Of a stretch of 64,000 nt of DNA, positions 54,341 to 63,497 are shown piece by piece. Under the pieces are notes generated by a model that was given only the letters and a program-made list of their open reading frames with translations, made no database searches and was not told the DNA's origin. Each line of letters opens with the position of its first letter. The stretch's first letter is position 1. The DNA comes from JAYSYM01 sp964543475 (GTDB lineage Bacteria; Bdellovibrionota; Bdellovibrionia; Bdellovibrionales; JAMPXM01). The stretch is taken from NCBI GenBank assembly GCA_964543475.1, contig CAZIYJ010000010.1, positions 1 to 64,000 on the forward strand, read 5' to 3'. The position numbers and the translations under genes were made by a program.

Positions 54341-54676
54341 ATGTCGAATGCATTAAAGTACATTAAAAGCTTAGAAGCTGCGGGCTTTGCCCGTGAGCAA
54401 GCTGAAGCTCAGGTCCAAATGGTCTTAGATATTCTGGAAGGTGATCTTGTGACAAAGAGCGATCTCTCAGTTTTACAAGAAGCAATGAACGCTAGATTTG
54501 CAGGCGTGGATTCGCGCTTCGTCGAACTCGAAAGCCGAATGGATAAGCGCTTTGCAATAGTAGACACCCGCTTGGCAGAACTCGAGCTCCGACTCACTAC
54601 ACGCATAGGGTTAGCCATTGTTACCTCAAGCACGATCTTGCTATCAGTTCTCGGCTACCTCATTAAAACCAACTAA
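54341..54676 (+). CDS. DUF1640-like coiled-coil membrane protein
   Basis: 111 aa from ATG 54341 with AAGGAGA 6 nt upstream; the frame opens at 54281 but that start is not supported. N-terminal YIKSLEAAGFAREQAEAQ and LVTKSDLSVLQEAM match the DUF1640 (CCDC90-like) pattern, followed by a heptad coiled coil (RFVELESRMDKRFAIVDTRL) and a C-terminal membrane helix (about 90-108). Function not known; often near mobile genes or toxin loci in other bacteria but nothing of the kind is seen here. Confidence 0.8.
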   Translation: MSNALKYIKSLEAAGFAREQAEAQVQMVLDILEGDLVTKSDLSVLQEAMNARFAGVDSRFVELESRMDKRFAIVDTRLAELELRLTTRIGLAIVTSSTILLSVLGYLIKTN

Positions 54677-54693
54677 ATCTCAGGAAAAATTAA

Positions 54694-55098
54694 ATGGAAT
54701 ATCAAAAATTCGAGCAATGGCTCGATGGTGAACTCGCGCGCCTTGAACAGCTAGGAGACTTACTAGATCAAGAGATCGCAGAGAAAACATGTAAGCCGCT
54801 GAAAAAATACTATTCGCGAACTTACCAAGGACCTTTGCAAATCGTCGAAATTACATGCGGCAGAATTTATGCGCTCAACAACTTGGGTAATCCAATTGGC
54901 GTCATTGCAGCTCACCCGAAAATCTGCTTAGAGCTTAAGGAAACTGATCAACTTGAGGCTAAGCTCGGCTGGAGAGACAACTTCTGGCATTTTTTACGTG
55001 TTGATTCTATCGAGTACGCTAGCCCCGAGATTGATTTCGCCAACCAGAAACGTAAGCGAGAAAAGTTTTTGGAACAAAATCCGAACTTTAGGCAATAA
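54694..55098 (+). CDS. Unknown cytoplasmic protein after the DUF1640-like gene
   Basis: 134 aa, soluble, charged helical N-terminus (MEYQKFEQWLDGELARLEQL) and a mixed middle (VEITCGRIYALNNLGNPIGV). Not recognised. It begins 17 nt after the preceding gene, so one transcript is likely, and ends at a terminator. Confidence 0.6.
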   Translation: MEYQKFEQWLDGELARLEQLGDLLDQEIAEKTCKPLKKYYSRTYQGPLQIVEITCGRIYALNNLGNPIGVIAAHPKICLELKETDQLEAKLGWRDNFWHFLRVDSIEYASPEIDFANQKRKREKFLEQNPNFRQ

Positions 55099-55102
55099 AA
55101 AA

Positions 55103-55120
55103 GGCGAGCTTTCGCTCGCC
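55103..55120. terminator. Terminator between convergent genes (upstream of rpsA end)
   Basis: Stem GGCGAGC / GCTCGCC (7 bp) with TTTC loop, A-rich on the left and followed by TT on the right. On the minus strand a six-T run follows the stem, so it fits the end of rpsA (55150) and may serve both directions. Confidence 0.75.
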
Positions 55121-55149
55121 TTCTATGAACCTAAAATTAAATCCGAAAA

Positions 55150-56943
55150 CTATTCCGGCTTTGTGTCGTTGCTGCTCAAATTCTTAAGAGCATCACCGAA
55201 CAAATCACCCATAGTCGTCTTCGAAGTTGAAGTCGCTTTTTTCACGTAATCATCAACGTCTGCTTTTGATTCGCGAAGTTTCACGAGCTTAGAAGATAAG
55301 CCGATTTTACGAGCGTCTTTATCGATAGTGATGATCTCTGCTTTAAGAACGTCACCAACTTTTACTGCATCTTCAGGTTTGTTGATGCGGTCAGTAGTGA
55401 TTTCAGAAACGTGGATCAAACCTTCGATGTCAGCTTCAAGTTCAACGAAAACTCCGAAGTCAGCAAGCTTCGTGATTTTCACGTCATGCTGAGTTCCGAT
55501 TTTGAACTTCTCGTCGATTTTTGACCAAGGGTCTGACTCAAGCTGTTTTAAGCCGAGAGAGAAACGCTCGTTCTCGATGTCTACTCCCAAAACAACCGCG
55601 CGAACTTTTGCACCCTTAGCAAACATTTCTGAAGGATGAGTTACGCGTTTTGTCCAAGAGAAGTCAGAGATGTGAACTAGGCCGTCGATGCCTTCTTCGA
55701 TTCCAACGAAGATACCGAAGTCAGTGATAGATTTCACTTCGCCTTCGATGATCGTTCCTTCTGGATATGAAGCTTTAAGCTCGATCCATGGGTTCGGCTG
55801 AAGCTGTTTCATACCAAGGCTGATGCGGCGGTTAGCTGTATCAACTTCGAGTACGATCACGTCTACTGCGTCGCCAACGTTAACAATCTGGCTCGGGTGT
55901 TTAACTCGTTTAGTCCAGCTCATTTCTGAAACGTGGATCAAACCTTCAACACCATCAGCAAGTTCTACAAATGCGCCGTAGTCTGCAAGGCTAACGATTT
56001 TGCCGTTAAGCTTTGTACCTGCAGGGAACGCTGCAGAAGCTGCTTCCCAAGGATCTTGTTGCAACTGCTTCAAGCCTAGAGAAACGCGCTCGCGCTCGTT
56101 GTCGTATTTCAATACTTGTACTTCGATTTCATCACCCATTGTCAAAAGTTCTGATGGGTGCTTTACGCGGCCCCATGACATATCAGTGATGTGAAGAAGA
56201 CCATCCATGCCGCCAAGGTCGATGAACGCACCGTAATCAGTGATATTCTTCACGATACCTTTAACGCGAGATCCTTCTTTCATTGCATCAAGAGTTTGAG
56301 TGCGCATGCTCTCGCGCTCTTCTTCAAGAAGTGCACGTCGTGACAACACGATGTTTCCGCGCTTCTTGTTAAACTTGATAACTTTGAATTTATATTTTTT
56401 GCCGATGTAGATGTCCATGTTGCGGACTGGGCGAAGATCAATTTGCGAACCAGGTAAGAATGCTTTTACGCCGATGTCGACGCTTAAGCCGCCTTTAACT
56501 TTCGCGATCACTGTACCTTCGATAAGTTCTTCGTTTTCAGCTGCACGAGAAATATCGTTCCATGCACGGAGCATGTCAGCTTTGTCTTTCGAAAGAACAA
56601 CCATGCCGTTTTCGTTTTCAACACGGTCAATGCAAACTTCAACTTCGTCGCCTGGCTTTACAGAACGCTGTCCTTCAACCATGCGGAATTCATTGATGGG
56701 AATCAAACCCTCAGACTTGTAGTTAATGTCGACAAGTACATAATCAGATTGAACTTCTACTACTTTGCCTGAAACTACGTCGCCTGCTTTGAAGTCGCGT
56801 TCTTTTACGCTTGCTTCAAACATGCTCTCGAATACAGCCGCCTCGCCTGTTCTTGCTGAGCTACCATCTTCGAGTAACGCCATAATGCGTTCGCGCTCTT
56901 GCTGCGCCTTTGTTAGGTTTGTTTTACTTTTTTCTGCCATCAT
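55150..56943 (-). CDS. rpsA: 30S ribosomal protein S1
   Basis: 597 aa. Six S1 RNA-binding repeats (roughly 55-120, 137-202, 222-292, 308-378, 395-465, 482-552); the later ones share DYGAFVEL, GLIHVSEMSW and FSLGLKQLESDPW signatures. It helps mRNA bind the ribosome. About 40 residues longer than E. coli S1, due to an N-terminal extension and tail. It follows cmk, the common order, with a 233-nt gap that has its own promoter. Confidence 0.97.
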   Translation of the reverse strand: MMAEKSKTNLTKAQQERERIMALLEDGSSARTGEAAVFESMFEASVKERDFKAGDVVSGKVVEVQSDYVLVDINYKSEGLIPINEFRMVEGQRSVKPGDEVEVCIDRVENENGMVVLSKDKADMLRAWNDISRAAENEELIEGTVIAKVKGGLSVDIGVKAFLPGSQIDLRPVRNMDIYIGKKYKFKVIKFNKKRGNIVLSRRALLEEERESMRTQTLDAMKEGSRVKGIVKNITDYGAFIDLGGMDGLLHITDMSWGRVKHPSELLTMGDEIEVQVLKYDNERERVSLGLKQLQQDPWEAASAAFPAGTKLNGKIVSLADYGAFVELADGVEGLIHVSEMSWTKRVKHPSQIVNVGDAVDVIVLEVDTANRRISLGMKQLQPNPWIELKASYPEGTIIEGEVKSITDFGIFVGIEEGIDGLVHISDFSWTKRVTHPSEMFAKGAKVRAVVLGVDIENERFSLGLKQLESDPWSKIDEKFKIGTQHDVKITKLADFGVFVELEADIEGLIHVSEITTDRINKPEDAVKVGDVLKAEIITIDKDARKIGLSSKLVKLRESKADVDDYVKKATSTSKTTMGDLFGDALKNLSSNDTKPE

Positions 56944-57114
56944 AAATATTTGAAATCCTCTCGGGAAAAAGATCTGGTCTCTTTCCGTTTCTTTCTCGGT
57001 CTGTCTTTAAGCAGCCGGAAAAATACACGAGCAGGCTCCCGTTTTTTGGGGGTGTGCGCTCATGGCCTTTTCCGAAGGCTTTTACCTCGAAACTACCGGT
57101 GCAGTGGTGTTCCA

Positions 57115-57142
57115 TTTATAGGGGGCAAACGCGTAAAGTCAA
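57115..57142 (-). promoter_or_regulatory. Sigma-70-type promoter of rpsA
   Basis: On the minus strand TTGACT (57142-57137), a 16-nt spacer, and TATAAA (57120-57115). It lies between cmk and rpsA and gives rpsA its own transcript with a leader of about 165 nt, which could carry S1 autoregulation as in E. coli (inference). Confidence 0.6.
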
Positions 57143-57176
57143 AAGGAAATACAAGAGGGTCCGAGGGGTCAAAACA

Positions 57177-57845
57177 TCAGGCTAAGTTGAGCTGCTTTCG
57201 AACCTCATTTTCGACCTTGGCGACGACTTCCATAAAGTTTAAGTCAGATGTATCCACAGTAAATGAGTCTGACGAGGCCTGCATGGGAGCCGCCTTGCGA
57301 TTGGCGTCCTGGGCATCGCGGACTTTTTGAAGATCGTGGGTCTCCTCCATCGATTTACCCTGCTCCTGAGCCCTTCTTGCAGCTCTATCTTCAGACCGAG
57401 CAGTGAGAAAGAACTTCACGTTCGCGCCCGGAAAAACAACCGTCCCGCAGTCTCTTCCTTCCGCGACAAGCCCAACGACCCCTTTTGCACAGCGACGCTG
57501 TGCCTCAAGAAGAGCGGCCCGAACCTTTGGAAATGAGCTGATTTTTGAAGCGAGTGACCCGACTTCTTCGCGATTGATTTCGTTCGTAACGTCTTTTCCG
57601 TGGAGGATAACGCGAGTCTTTTCGTGATCCATCCGTACTTCCCACTCACGGTTGTCGACTAATCGAGCAATCGCACCCTCATCTGTGAAGTCGAGGTTAA
57701 GCTGTTGGGCAACGTAGGCCAATCCTCGATAAAATGCGCCCGTCGATACCCACTGCCAACCTAATCGGTTGGCAAGTTCACGGCTAACCGAAGTCTTGCC
57801 GCTGGCTGCTGGACCATCAATCGTGACGACGGGAACAGAATTCAT
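57177..57845 (-). CDS. cmk: Cytidylate kinase
   Basis: 222 aa. P-loop GPAASGKTS, the CMP-binding region (ALLEAQRRCA, VAEGRDCGTVVFP) and the LID region KFFLTARSEDRAARR. It phosphorylates CMP and dCMP in the cytoplasm. It is followed by rpsA. ATG 57845 fits the family length. Confidence 0.96.
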   Translation of the reverse strand: MNSVPVVTIDGPAASGKTSVSRELANRLGWQWVSTGAFYRGLAYVAQQLNLDFTDEGAIARLVDNREWEVRMDHEKTRVILHGKDVTNEINREEVGSLASKISSFPKVRAALLEAQRRCAKGVVGLVAEGRDCGTVVFPGANVKFFLTARSEDRAARRAQEQGKSMEETHDLQKVRDAQDANRKAAPMQASSDSFTVDTSDLNFMEVVAKVENEVRKQLNLA

Positions 57846-57943
57846 TAAACCTAACCTTGCATTCGAACCGTTATTGAATCAAAAATCTCCGCTACTCTAT
57901 TGGTTGAAATCGACCGAAGCAAGAGTTGGGAGAAGATTTAGAA

Positions 57944-59110
57944 ATGGTGCGCAAGCTTTCCATTCGAGTCGGAGAACTTTTTGCGGAGGCGTACGACTCC
58001 TCTGCCCCTATTGCACAGCCATTAGCGCGCTGGTTCCTTCCCAAGAAGTCCTTAGCCGATGGCTTAAAAGAAAAAACAAAGCTGAGCGAATTTGATCAGC
58101 TACATTTTGAGCTACTGTATCGGCCCGACGCCCTTCCGACCGATCGCTTCACCGAGAAAAAAGTGGCAGCAGTAGTTACTTCTGGTTTTGAGGGAATGCT
58201 GGCCCAGACCTTCGAACAAAAGAATTTACCTCTTTCGAACGACTTGATTTTTGGAATTTCTGAACGAATCGGCCCAAAGGGCGAAGTTCTAAAAAACGTC
58301 GAACCAGCAGAACTAGCGCTCATTTCTGAAAAACTAAAGCTCATGAAAATAACCGAGGTCGTCGTGGCTTCGATCAATTCTGATTTGAATCGCGAGAATC
58401 AGAATTCACTTCTGACATTTTTCCGCGACCAAGGCTTTAATTCCTTCGCGTCAGAGTCGGCTGCAGTCGGCGAACACGTTCGTTGGGCAGAATTGATTGA
58501 ACAAGTTCAGTGGCGACATCTGGTTGAGGATCTTGAATCGCAACTAGCTGAAATTGCAAAGTCGGCAACTCTCACTTTTAAACTCATCGATGAATTGAAA
58601 CAGAAAACACCGACTCTCTATGCGGGGCTCGACATTTTTTGGTTGGCGGGCCTTGAGAACGGGTCTTTGCTGCTCGAATCACAACCTAACGACGTCGTCG
58701 AGCCTGGATTCTTCGATACACCTGAGTTTAAACATTTGCCTGCACTTCAGCGAAATGGCCCGTTACTTTTAGGAAAATCACTTCGACCAACCGCACTTGA
58801 TTTGTTTTTGCTTGATGACCCAACTCTAGAAATTGATGGCCTTGTCACAGCTAACTTCGATCGTTCACGCTCGAGAATTGAAGAGGCGCTCGTTATCATG
58901 AGTAAAGCGCAGCAAGGCACCACTCGCTTGGAGGGCGCTAAAGTTGCAAATGATACGCTTAAAATTTTTGTTGGAGCGTTAGCTGCCGAACTTAAGAGTC
59001 TCTCGCGTGATGAGATGATCCGTGTCGATGGGCCGCTTGCGCCACTCGTGATTAAACATGTTAAGCAAATTGATTCGACTTTAAAGTGTGAATTAGGATC
59101 CAAAAAATGA
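57944..59110 (+). CDS. Degenerate hydantoinase/oxoprolinase A-like protein
   Basis: 388 aa from ATG 57944 (a TTG at 57926 would add six). It overlaps the hydantoinase B-like gene by 4 nt. The C-terminal part (LRPTALDLFLLDDPTLEIDG, then RIEEALVIMSKAQQG, KVANDTLKIFVGALAAEL) resembles the region of HyuA with VTDANLVLG and GIVRVANETM. The N-terminal ATP-binding DVGGT-like motif is not visible and the protein is about half the normal HyuA length (about 700). So a shortened partner subunit is suggested, activity uncertain. Confidence 0.55.
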   Translation: MVRKLSIRVGELFAEAYDSSAPIAQPLARWFLPKKSLADGLKEKTKLSEFDQLHFELLYRPDALPTDRFTEKKVAAVVTSGFEGMLAQTFEQKNLPLSNDLIFGISERIGPKGEVLKNVEPAELALISEKLKLMKITEVVVASINSDLNRENQNSLLTFFRDQGFNSFASESAAVGEHVRWAELIEQVQWRHLVEDLESQLAEIAKSATLTFKLIDELKQKTPTLYAGLDIFWLAGLENGSLLLESQPNDVVEPGFFDTPEFKHLPALQRNGPLLLGKSLRPTALDLFLLDDPTLEIDGLVTANFDRSRSRIEEALVIMSKAQQGTTRLEGAKVANDTLKIFVGALAAELKSLSRDEMIRVDGPLAPLVIKHVKQIDSTLKCELGSKK

Positions 59111-60567
59111 GATGGCACTTAGCTAGTTCACCCGCTCAATATTTTCATTCGCAAATGTATGGACTTTTAAAAGAGTTCGAAGCCGCTGCAATTAATACTG
59201 CTGATGGCTCAACCGTTCATGTGAAATGGCGAAATCCGGCTGATGTAGCGACACTTACATCGGTCGCACAGACCGTACACAAATACATGAAACTAAAGGA
59301 CTCTGAGATTGCGATCGTTAATGATCCCTTCTCTGGCGGGAGTCAATTGTCTGATCTCACGTTTGTGGTCGGCATTGGTAAAACTGGCGGACCTGCTGAC
59401 CTTCTTCTTTCAATCGGCTTTCAATGTGCAGGTCGAATTGGCGAGAAGTCTGTCGAAGAAGAAGGTGTGCGAATTCCTCCAACTCCTCTCGGCACGCTAA
59501 CGCAGCTAAATACTCCTTTGATGCAGGCAATTAAACAGCATCCTTTAGCTCCAAAAGATTTGATAACGCGAATTGATGAACTCATACCTCGAATTAAAAA
59601 AGTTCGAAGTCAGCTTCAAGAAATTCTTGCGCAGCCGAAAGGCCCGCTCTCTAAAGCTTCATTGCAGGAGTATTTCGATTTATGTTCTGCCGCTACCCAC
59701 CGGCGCATGGGACAACTTCCGTTAGGTGCCCACAGTATCATGCGAAAGCTTTCGTCTGGTGCGACACTCAAACTTCGAGTGAGTGTTCACGATCAAATTG
59801 TCGAGTTTGATTTCTCTGGCAGCGAAGGCACGGGAAATGTTCAACTCACCGAACAAACAAGCCTCGGTGCCTGTGTGGCAGCGACGATGCGTGCGACGGG
59901 AATGAATTGGCCGATTAACTCAGGAGTTCTTTCTGCGTTCACTGTGCGCACACCTGCCCGAACGTGTGTGAATGCGGCCTACCCTTCTCCGACTCGAAAA
60001 GGAGTCAGCGAAGGTGTTTTTGTCATTGCAGATATGGTGTTTGAACATTTAGTTCGGAACACTTCATACAAATCCGCTAAGCAAGCAGGCCCATCGCTAG
60101 CTCTCGAATTCATTTTCTCTGACGGAAGACATCTGTTTGATCAAATTTCGAACGGGCGTGGCGCAAGCGCAACGACTGATGGAAAATCTGCATTGAACGC
60201 TTGGAACCACGATGAGTTTCAAGTGGTCTCAGCCGAGAAGTTAGAGCGAGATTATCCAGTACGCGTAGTTGATTGGGGCTTAAGATTTAATTCATCAGGC
60301 AACGGTAAATTAAAAGGCGGTCTTGGTTACAAAAAATCTATCGAGCTCCTTGCAGACGCTGAACTTCGCTGGGATCAAAGCGCATTGATAAAGCCAGAAG
60401 GCGCAGACAGTGGCGAACACGGCATCGAAGCAGAAATCGTTATCACTCCACCAGGCGGAAAACCAAAACCCCTTGGCAAAGCCGGCACTGAACAGTTAAC
60501 AGCCGGCACCATCATTCGTTGGTGCTCGGCTGGTGGCGGCGGCTACGGCACCCCTAAAGAAGACTAA
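59107..60567 (+). CDS. Hydantoinase/oxoprolinase B-like protein
   Basis: 486 aa. Shows the HyuB pattern: VNDPFSGGSQLSDLTFVVGI, DFSGSEGTGNVQ, LRFNSSGNGKLKGGLGYKKS (in parts) and the C-terminal GGGGYGTPKED. HyuA/HyuB pairs hydrolyse 5-membered cyclic amides such as hydantoins or 5-oxoproline with ATP. Residue His normal in H.SDVGG is replaced by Q/S (GGSQLSD), so activity is uncertain. Some 40 residues shorter than typical HyuB. Confidence 0.8.
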   Translation: MRWHLASSPAQYFHSQMYGLLKEFEAAAINTADGSTVHVKWRNPADVATLTSVAQTVHKYMKLKDSEIAIVNDPFSGGSQLSDLTFVVGIGKTGGPADLLLSIGFQCAGRIGEKSVEEEGVRIPPTPLGTLTQLNTPLMQAIKQHPLAPKDLITRIDELIPRIKKVRSQLQEILAQPKGPLSKASLQEYFDLCSAATHRRMGQLPLGAHSIMRKLSSGATLKLRVSVHDQIVEFDFSGSEGTGNVQLTEQTSLGACVAATMRATGMNWPINSGVLSAFTVRTPARTCVNAAYPSPTRKGVSEGVFVIADMVFEHLVRNTSYKSAKQAGPSLALEFIFSDGRHLFDQISNGRGASATTDGKSALNAWNHDEFQVVSAEKLERDYPVRVVDWGLRFNSSGNGKLKGGLGYKKSIELLADAELRWDQSALIKPEGADSGEHGIEAEIVITPPGGKPKPLGKAGTEQLTAGTIIRWCSAGGGGYGTPKED

Positions 60568-60705
60568 AAGGTAGTTCATACCTTTCGGTAGCGCAGCTGC
60601 ACGAAGTGCGCTCCAATTTGATTATTCAGGTGATGTCCGCGCGCAGCTACTTTGTTTTCATGATCATCTGCTGGCCAGCAAACAAGGTTATTTTACAGGA
60701 TTTTC

Positions 60706-62040
60706 TTATCGGAAATGCTGAGGTGCCATCACTAAAATATCTTTCCATTCACCGTCACAATAGGGTGTGAAGTTGACCGCTGCATAAACCGAAGAGCTCG
60801 GATAGCTTGGATCTACTGCCAATGGCTTAAAAAAGTAATCAAGATTACTTGAGCTTATTCCATCACAAAGTTTATATTCATGCGCCACCGTCTGAGTTAC
60901 AAGGTCTGTTATTTCTAAGGCAACTGGTGCATAGTTTTTATCCAAACGCGTAGAGACCATATACCCCCTACTTAAAAACTCATTTCTACCTTGGACCTTA
61001 AGTTCGTACGACTTTTCAATCGACCGATTTTTTAAATCAAAGATATCTAATATTTGCTTTCTTGGCTTTGGATCGAAAAGCGTTCTCTTAATGAGATATC
61101 CATTTTCATTGTTTGACCACATTGAGTAAACAACGTTTTCCTTCGGCAATTCTAAAAAGTCATTGCTGAGAAGTTTATTCGCACTGTCAAATTGGAGAAT
61201 ATGATCACCACATGAGGTACGTCCTACAACGACAAGCTTGCCACCTTTTTCTCTTTGGAATCCCTGAAGATCGTATGAATTCGAACTCGGGCAAACGGAT
61301 GCAAAATCGAATATCTTTTCACTTTCTAAATTTTGCGAATGGAAAATTTTAATTACATTATCCTGAATGAAAATTAGATTACTATCGTCTATCCATATCG
61401 GTAATGATTGAATATTTTTAATTACTGCCAAGCTCGTCCAACTTTTTACATTTGTAAGTACCAAGTCCTGCGCGACAATCTTCGTATAAGTAATTCCCTG
61501 TACAACCTCCTTAACTATGCAAAGTAGAGATTGTTTTAGGATTGTTTTACTTTCGTTTAGAGATGCATTTGAAAATCGATTCATTGCGTTTAGGGGCTTA
61601 CATCTCGAATAGCTATCTGGATTTCCATAGTCAACATAAGACCCAGATGGAGTTAAACCATCCTTGAGTTGGCTGCCGTCTTTAGGAATTTGAACTGTAT
61701 AGGTGGGAGCCTCATACATCCTATCATTCATTCCCACTAGTGCGTTGTCGCCGAAAATCTCGATTCTTTGAATTTCGTCTCTGTTATATATCATTTGCGA
61801 GAAGAGCTTTCTATGGTTCCCGCTTGGCTCAACAAAATAGTATTCCTGATGGAAGTCACCTAGTCGCCTTGCTGCGAATAAACTTAATTCGCGAAAGCTA
61901 CTTATTCTTTGAGGAAATCCGCTTACAGAAAACGATCTATCTGTAAATAAAAGTGAGACATCATAGAATGGGGATTCTGCAGCACTGGCATTTTTTCCAA
62001 CTATCGAAACAAATAAAATTGCCAAAATAATTTTTGTCAT
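60706..62040 (-). CDS. Secreted orphan protein, beta-rich
   Basis: 444 aa. Signal peptide (1-20, ends ASA). The mature protein has repeated beta-strand pieces with Asp-rich turns (IWIDDSNLIFIQDNVIKIFH, YSMWSNNENGYLIKRTLFD), suggestive of a propeller, and six to eight cysteines. The DNA is visibly more AT-rich than its neighbours, with many AAT/ATA codons, which can signal transfer. No family is recognised. It is flanked by a hyuB-like gene (convergent) and the palindrome before ilvA. Confidence 0.65.
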   Translation of the reverse strand: MTKIILAILFVSIVGKNASAAESPFYDVSLLFTDRSFSVSGFPQRISSFRELSLFAARRLGDFHQEYYFVEPSGNHRKLFSQMIYNRDEIQRIEIFGDNALVGMNDRMYEAPTYTVQIPKDGSQLKDGLTPSGSYVDYGNPDSYSRCKPLNAMNRFSNASLNESKTILKQSLLCIVKEVVQGITYTKIVAQDLVLTNVKSWTSLAVIKNIQSLPIWIDDSNLIFIQDNVIKIFHSQNLESEKIFDFASVCPSSNSYDLQGFQREKGGKLVVVGRTSCGDHILQFDSANKLLSNDFLELPKENVVYSMWSNNENGYLIKRTLFDPKPRKQILDIFDLKNRSIEKSYELKVQGRNEFLSRGYMVSTRLDKNYAPVALEITDLVTQTVAHEYKLCDGISSSNLDYFFKPLAVDPSYPSSSVYAAVNFTPYCDGEWKDILVMAPQHFR

Positions 62041-62193
62041 TTGATTCCCTTAAGAAATTTTTTTCGTTACTCAGAAATCACATAACACCGCGTGAATATT
62101 ATCAAGCAATTTAACTATGAACTCAGCACCAGGCTTGCAGCATTTCAAAACCAAAACAATTGAGGCTCTCTGAGGTTCAAAGTGACAGGGATT

Positions 62194-62227
62194 AATGTGC
62201 AACAGTTCCCGGGAACTGTTGCACATT
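62194..62227. repeat. CCCGGG-centred palindrome, copy 3 (34 bp)
   Basis: A perfect 34-bp palindrome without spacer. Its core is AACAGTTCCCGGGAACTGTT, equal to the 20-bp palindrome in the HNH gene except that G is replaced by T and the mirrored C by A. It lies 10 bases beyond the ilvA stop on the minus strand. It has no T tract. Confidence 0.9.
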
Positions 62228-62237
62228 CGAAGATCAG

Positions 62238-63476
62238 TTATGTTCGCAAAACTTTGTAGCCGAAGGTTTTTAGGGCTAATTCGATGGCCGCGATTTGTTC
62301 GTCGCTCGACGTTTCTACAAGTACATCGATGCGGGTTTCGCGAAGACCAAGTTCTGGAGAAACACGGTCGTGGTGTACTTCTAAAATGTTGGCGCGGTTT
62401 TCGGCCATCACTCCAGTTAGGCGATGTAGATTCCCGGGAAGATCATCTACGACAACCGAAATGCGTGCGAGTCTGTGAGAGCGGCGTAAGCCGGTTTCAA
62501 TGACTTTCGAAATAATATTTAGATCAATATTGCCGCCACAAAGCAGAACAGCTGATTTTTTTCCGAGATCAAGTTTCTTTGCCATGACTGCCGCAAAGCC
62601 CGCTGCGCCCGACCCTTCAGTAACAGTTTTTGATTTTTCGAGAAGGAATACGATCGCTTGCGCGATTTCTTCGTCATCAACTTCGACGACGTCATCGACC
62701 AGTCGCTTGATGTAAGTGTCGTACATCGCTTTGCTCGGATTTTTCACAGCGATACCTTCTGCAATCGTCGCGATACGACGAGCATAAGGTTGTGGAGTCA
62801 TACCTTTAAACATCTGGCGCATGCCAGAAGCTTGGTTTGAAACGACTCCGAAAATTTTGATTTTCGGATTTAATTCTTTTGCTGCTGTCGCAATTCCGCT
62901 GATTAAGCCGCCGCCACCGATTGGAATGACAATCGAATCAAGATCTTTAATATCTTCAAGTAGCTCAAGACCAATTGTTCCCTGACCCGCAATAATTTTT
63001 GGATCTTCGTAAGGATGAACGAAAACGTAGCCTTCACTTTGCTCAAGCTCTCGCGCTTTTGTATAAGCTTCGTCATAGAAGTCTCCGTGAAGAATGACTT
63101 CGGCGCCATAGCTGCGTGTTGCATTTATTTTTACAATTGGAGAAGTGACCGGCATCACGATGTGAGCTTTCGCTCCAAACTTTTTTGCACCTAGTGCAAC
63201 GCCTTGCGCGTGATTGCCAGCAGAACTTGCGACAACACCTTTTCGCTTTTGCTCGTCAGTCATTGAGCCCATTTTATTGAGTGCGCCGCGAATTTTGAAA
63301 CTACCAGTGAGTTGCTCGTTCTCCATTTTTAAGAAGACTTGCGTTTTATCACCAATGATTTTGTAGAGAGCCTCGGGAGCTTTCTGAACTTCAGTGCGAT
63401 TCACTGAACCTTGAATATTAGCTTGCGCTTCTTTGATGTCGGCTAATGTGATCGCTTTAAATTCGTGTGAACTCAT
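62238..63476 (-). CDS. ilvA: Threonine dehydratase
   Basis: 412 aa. PLP enzyme with K61 in TGSFKIRGA, SSAGNHAQG and the glycine loop PIGGGGLISG; a C-terminal ACT domain (about 330-412, ISVVVDDLPGNLHRLTGVMA). It turns threonine to 2-oxobutyrate, feeding isoleucine synthesis. Length with a single ACT domain is closer to the short allosteric type than to full E. coli IlvA (514). It is downstream of a zinc-ribbon gene. Confidence 0.93.
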   Translation of the reverse strand: MSSHEFKAITLADIKEAQANIQGSVNRTEVQKAPEALYKIIGDKTQVFLKMENEQLTGSFKIRGALNKMGSMTDEQKRKGVVASSAGNHAQGVALGAKKFGAKAHIVMPVTSPIVKINATRSYGAEVILHGDFYDEAYTKARELEQSEGYVFVHPYEDPKIIAGQGTIGLELLEDIKDLDSIVIPIGGGGLISGIATAAKELNPKIKIFGVVSNQASGMRQMFKGMTPQPYARRIATIAEGIAVKNPSKAMYDTYIKRLVDDVVEVDDEEIAQAIVFLLEKSKTVTEGSGAAGFAAVMAKKLDLGKKSAVLLCGGNIDLNIISKVIETGLRRSHRLARISVVVDDLPGNLHRLTGVMAENRANILEVHHDRVSPELGLRETRIDVLVETSSDEQIAAIELALKTFGYKVLRT

Positions 63477-63497
63477 AGAGCGAATATCGACTTAAGC

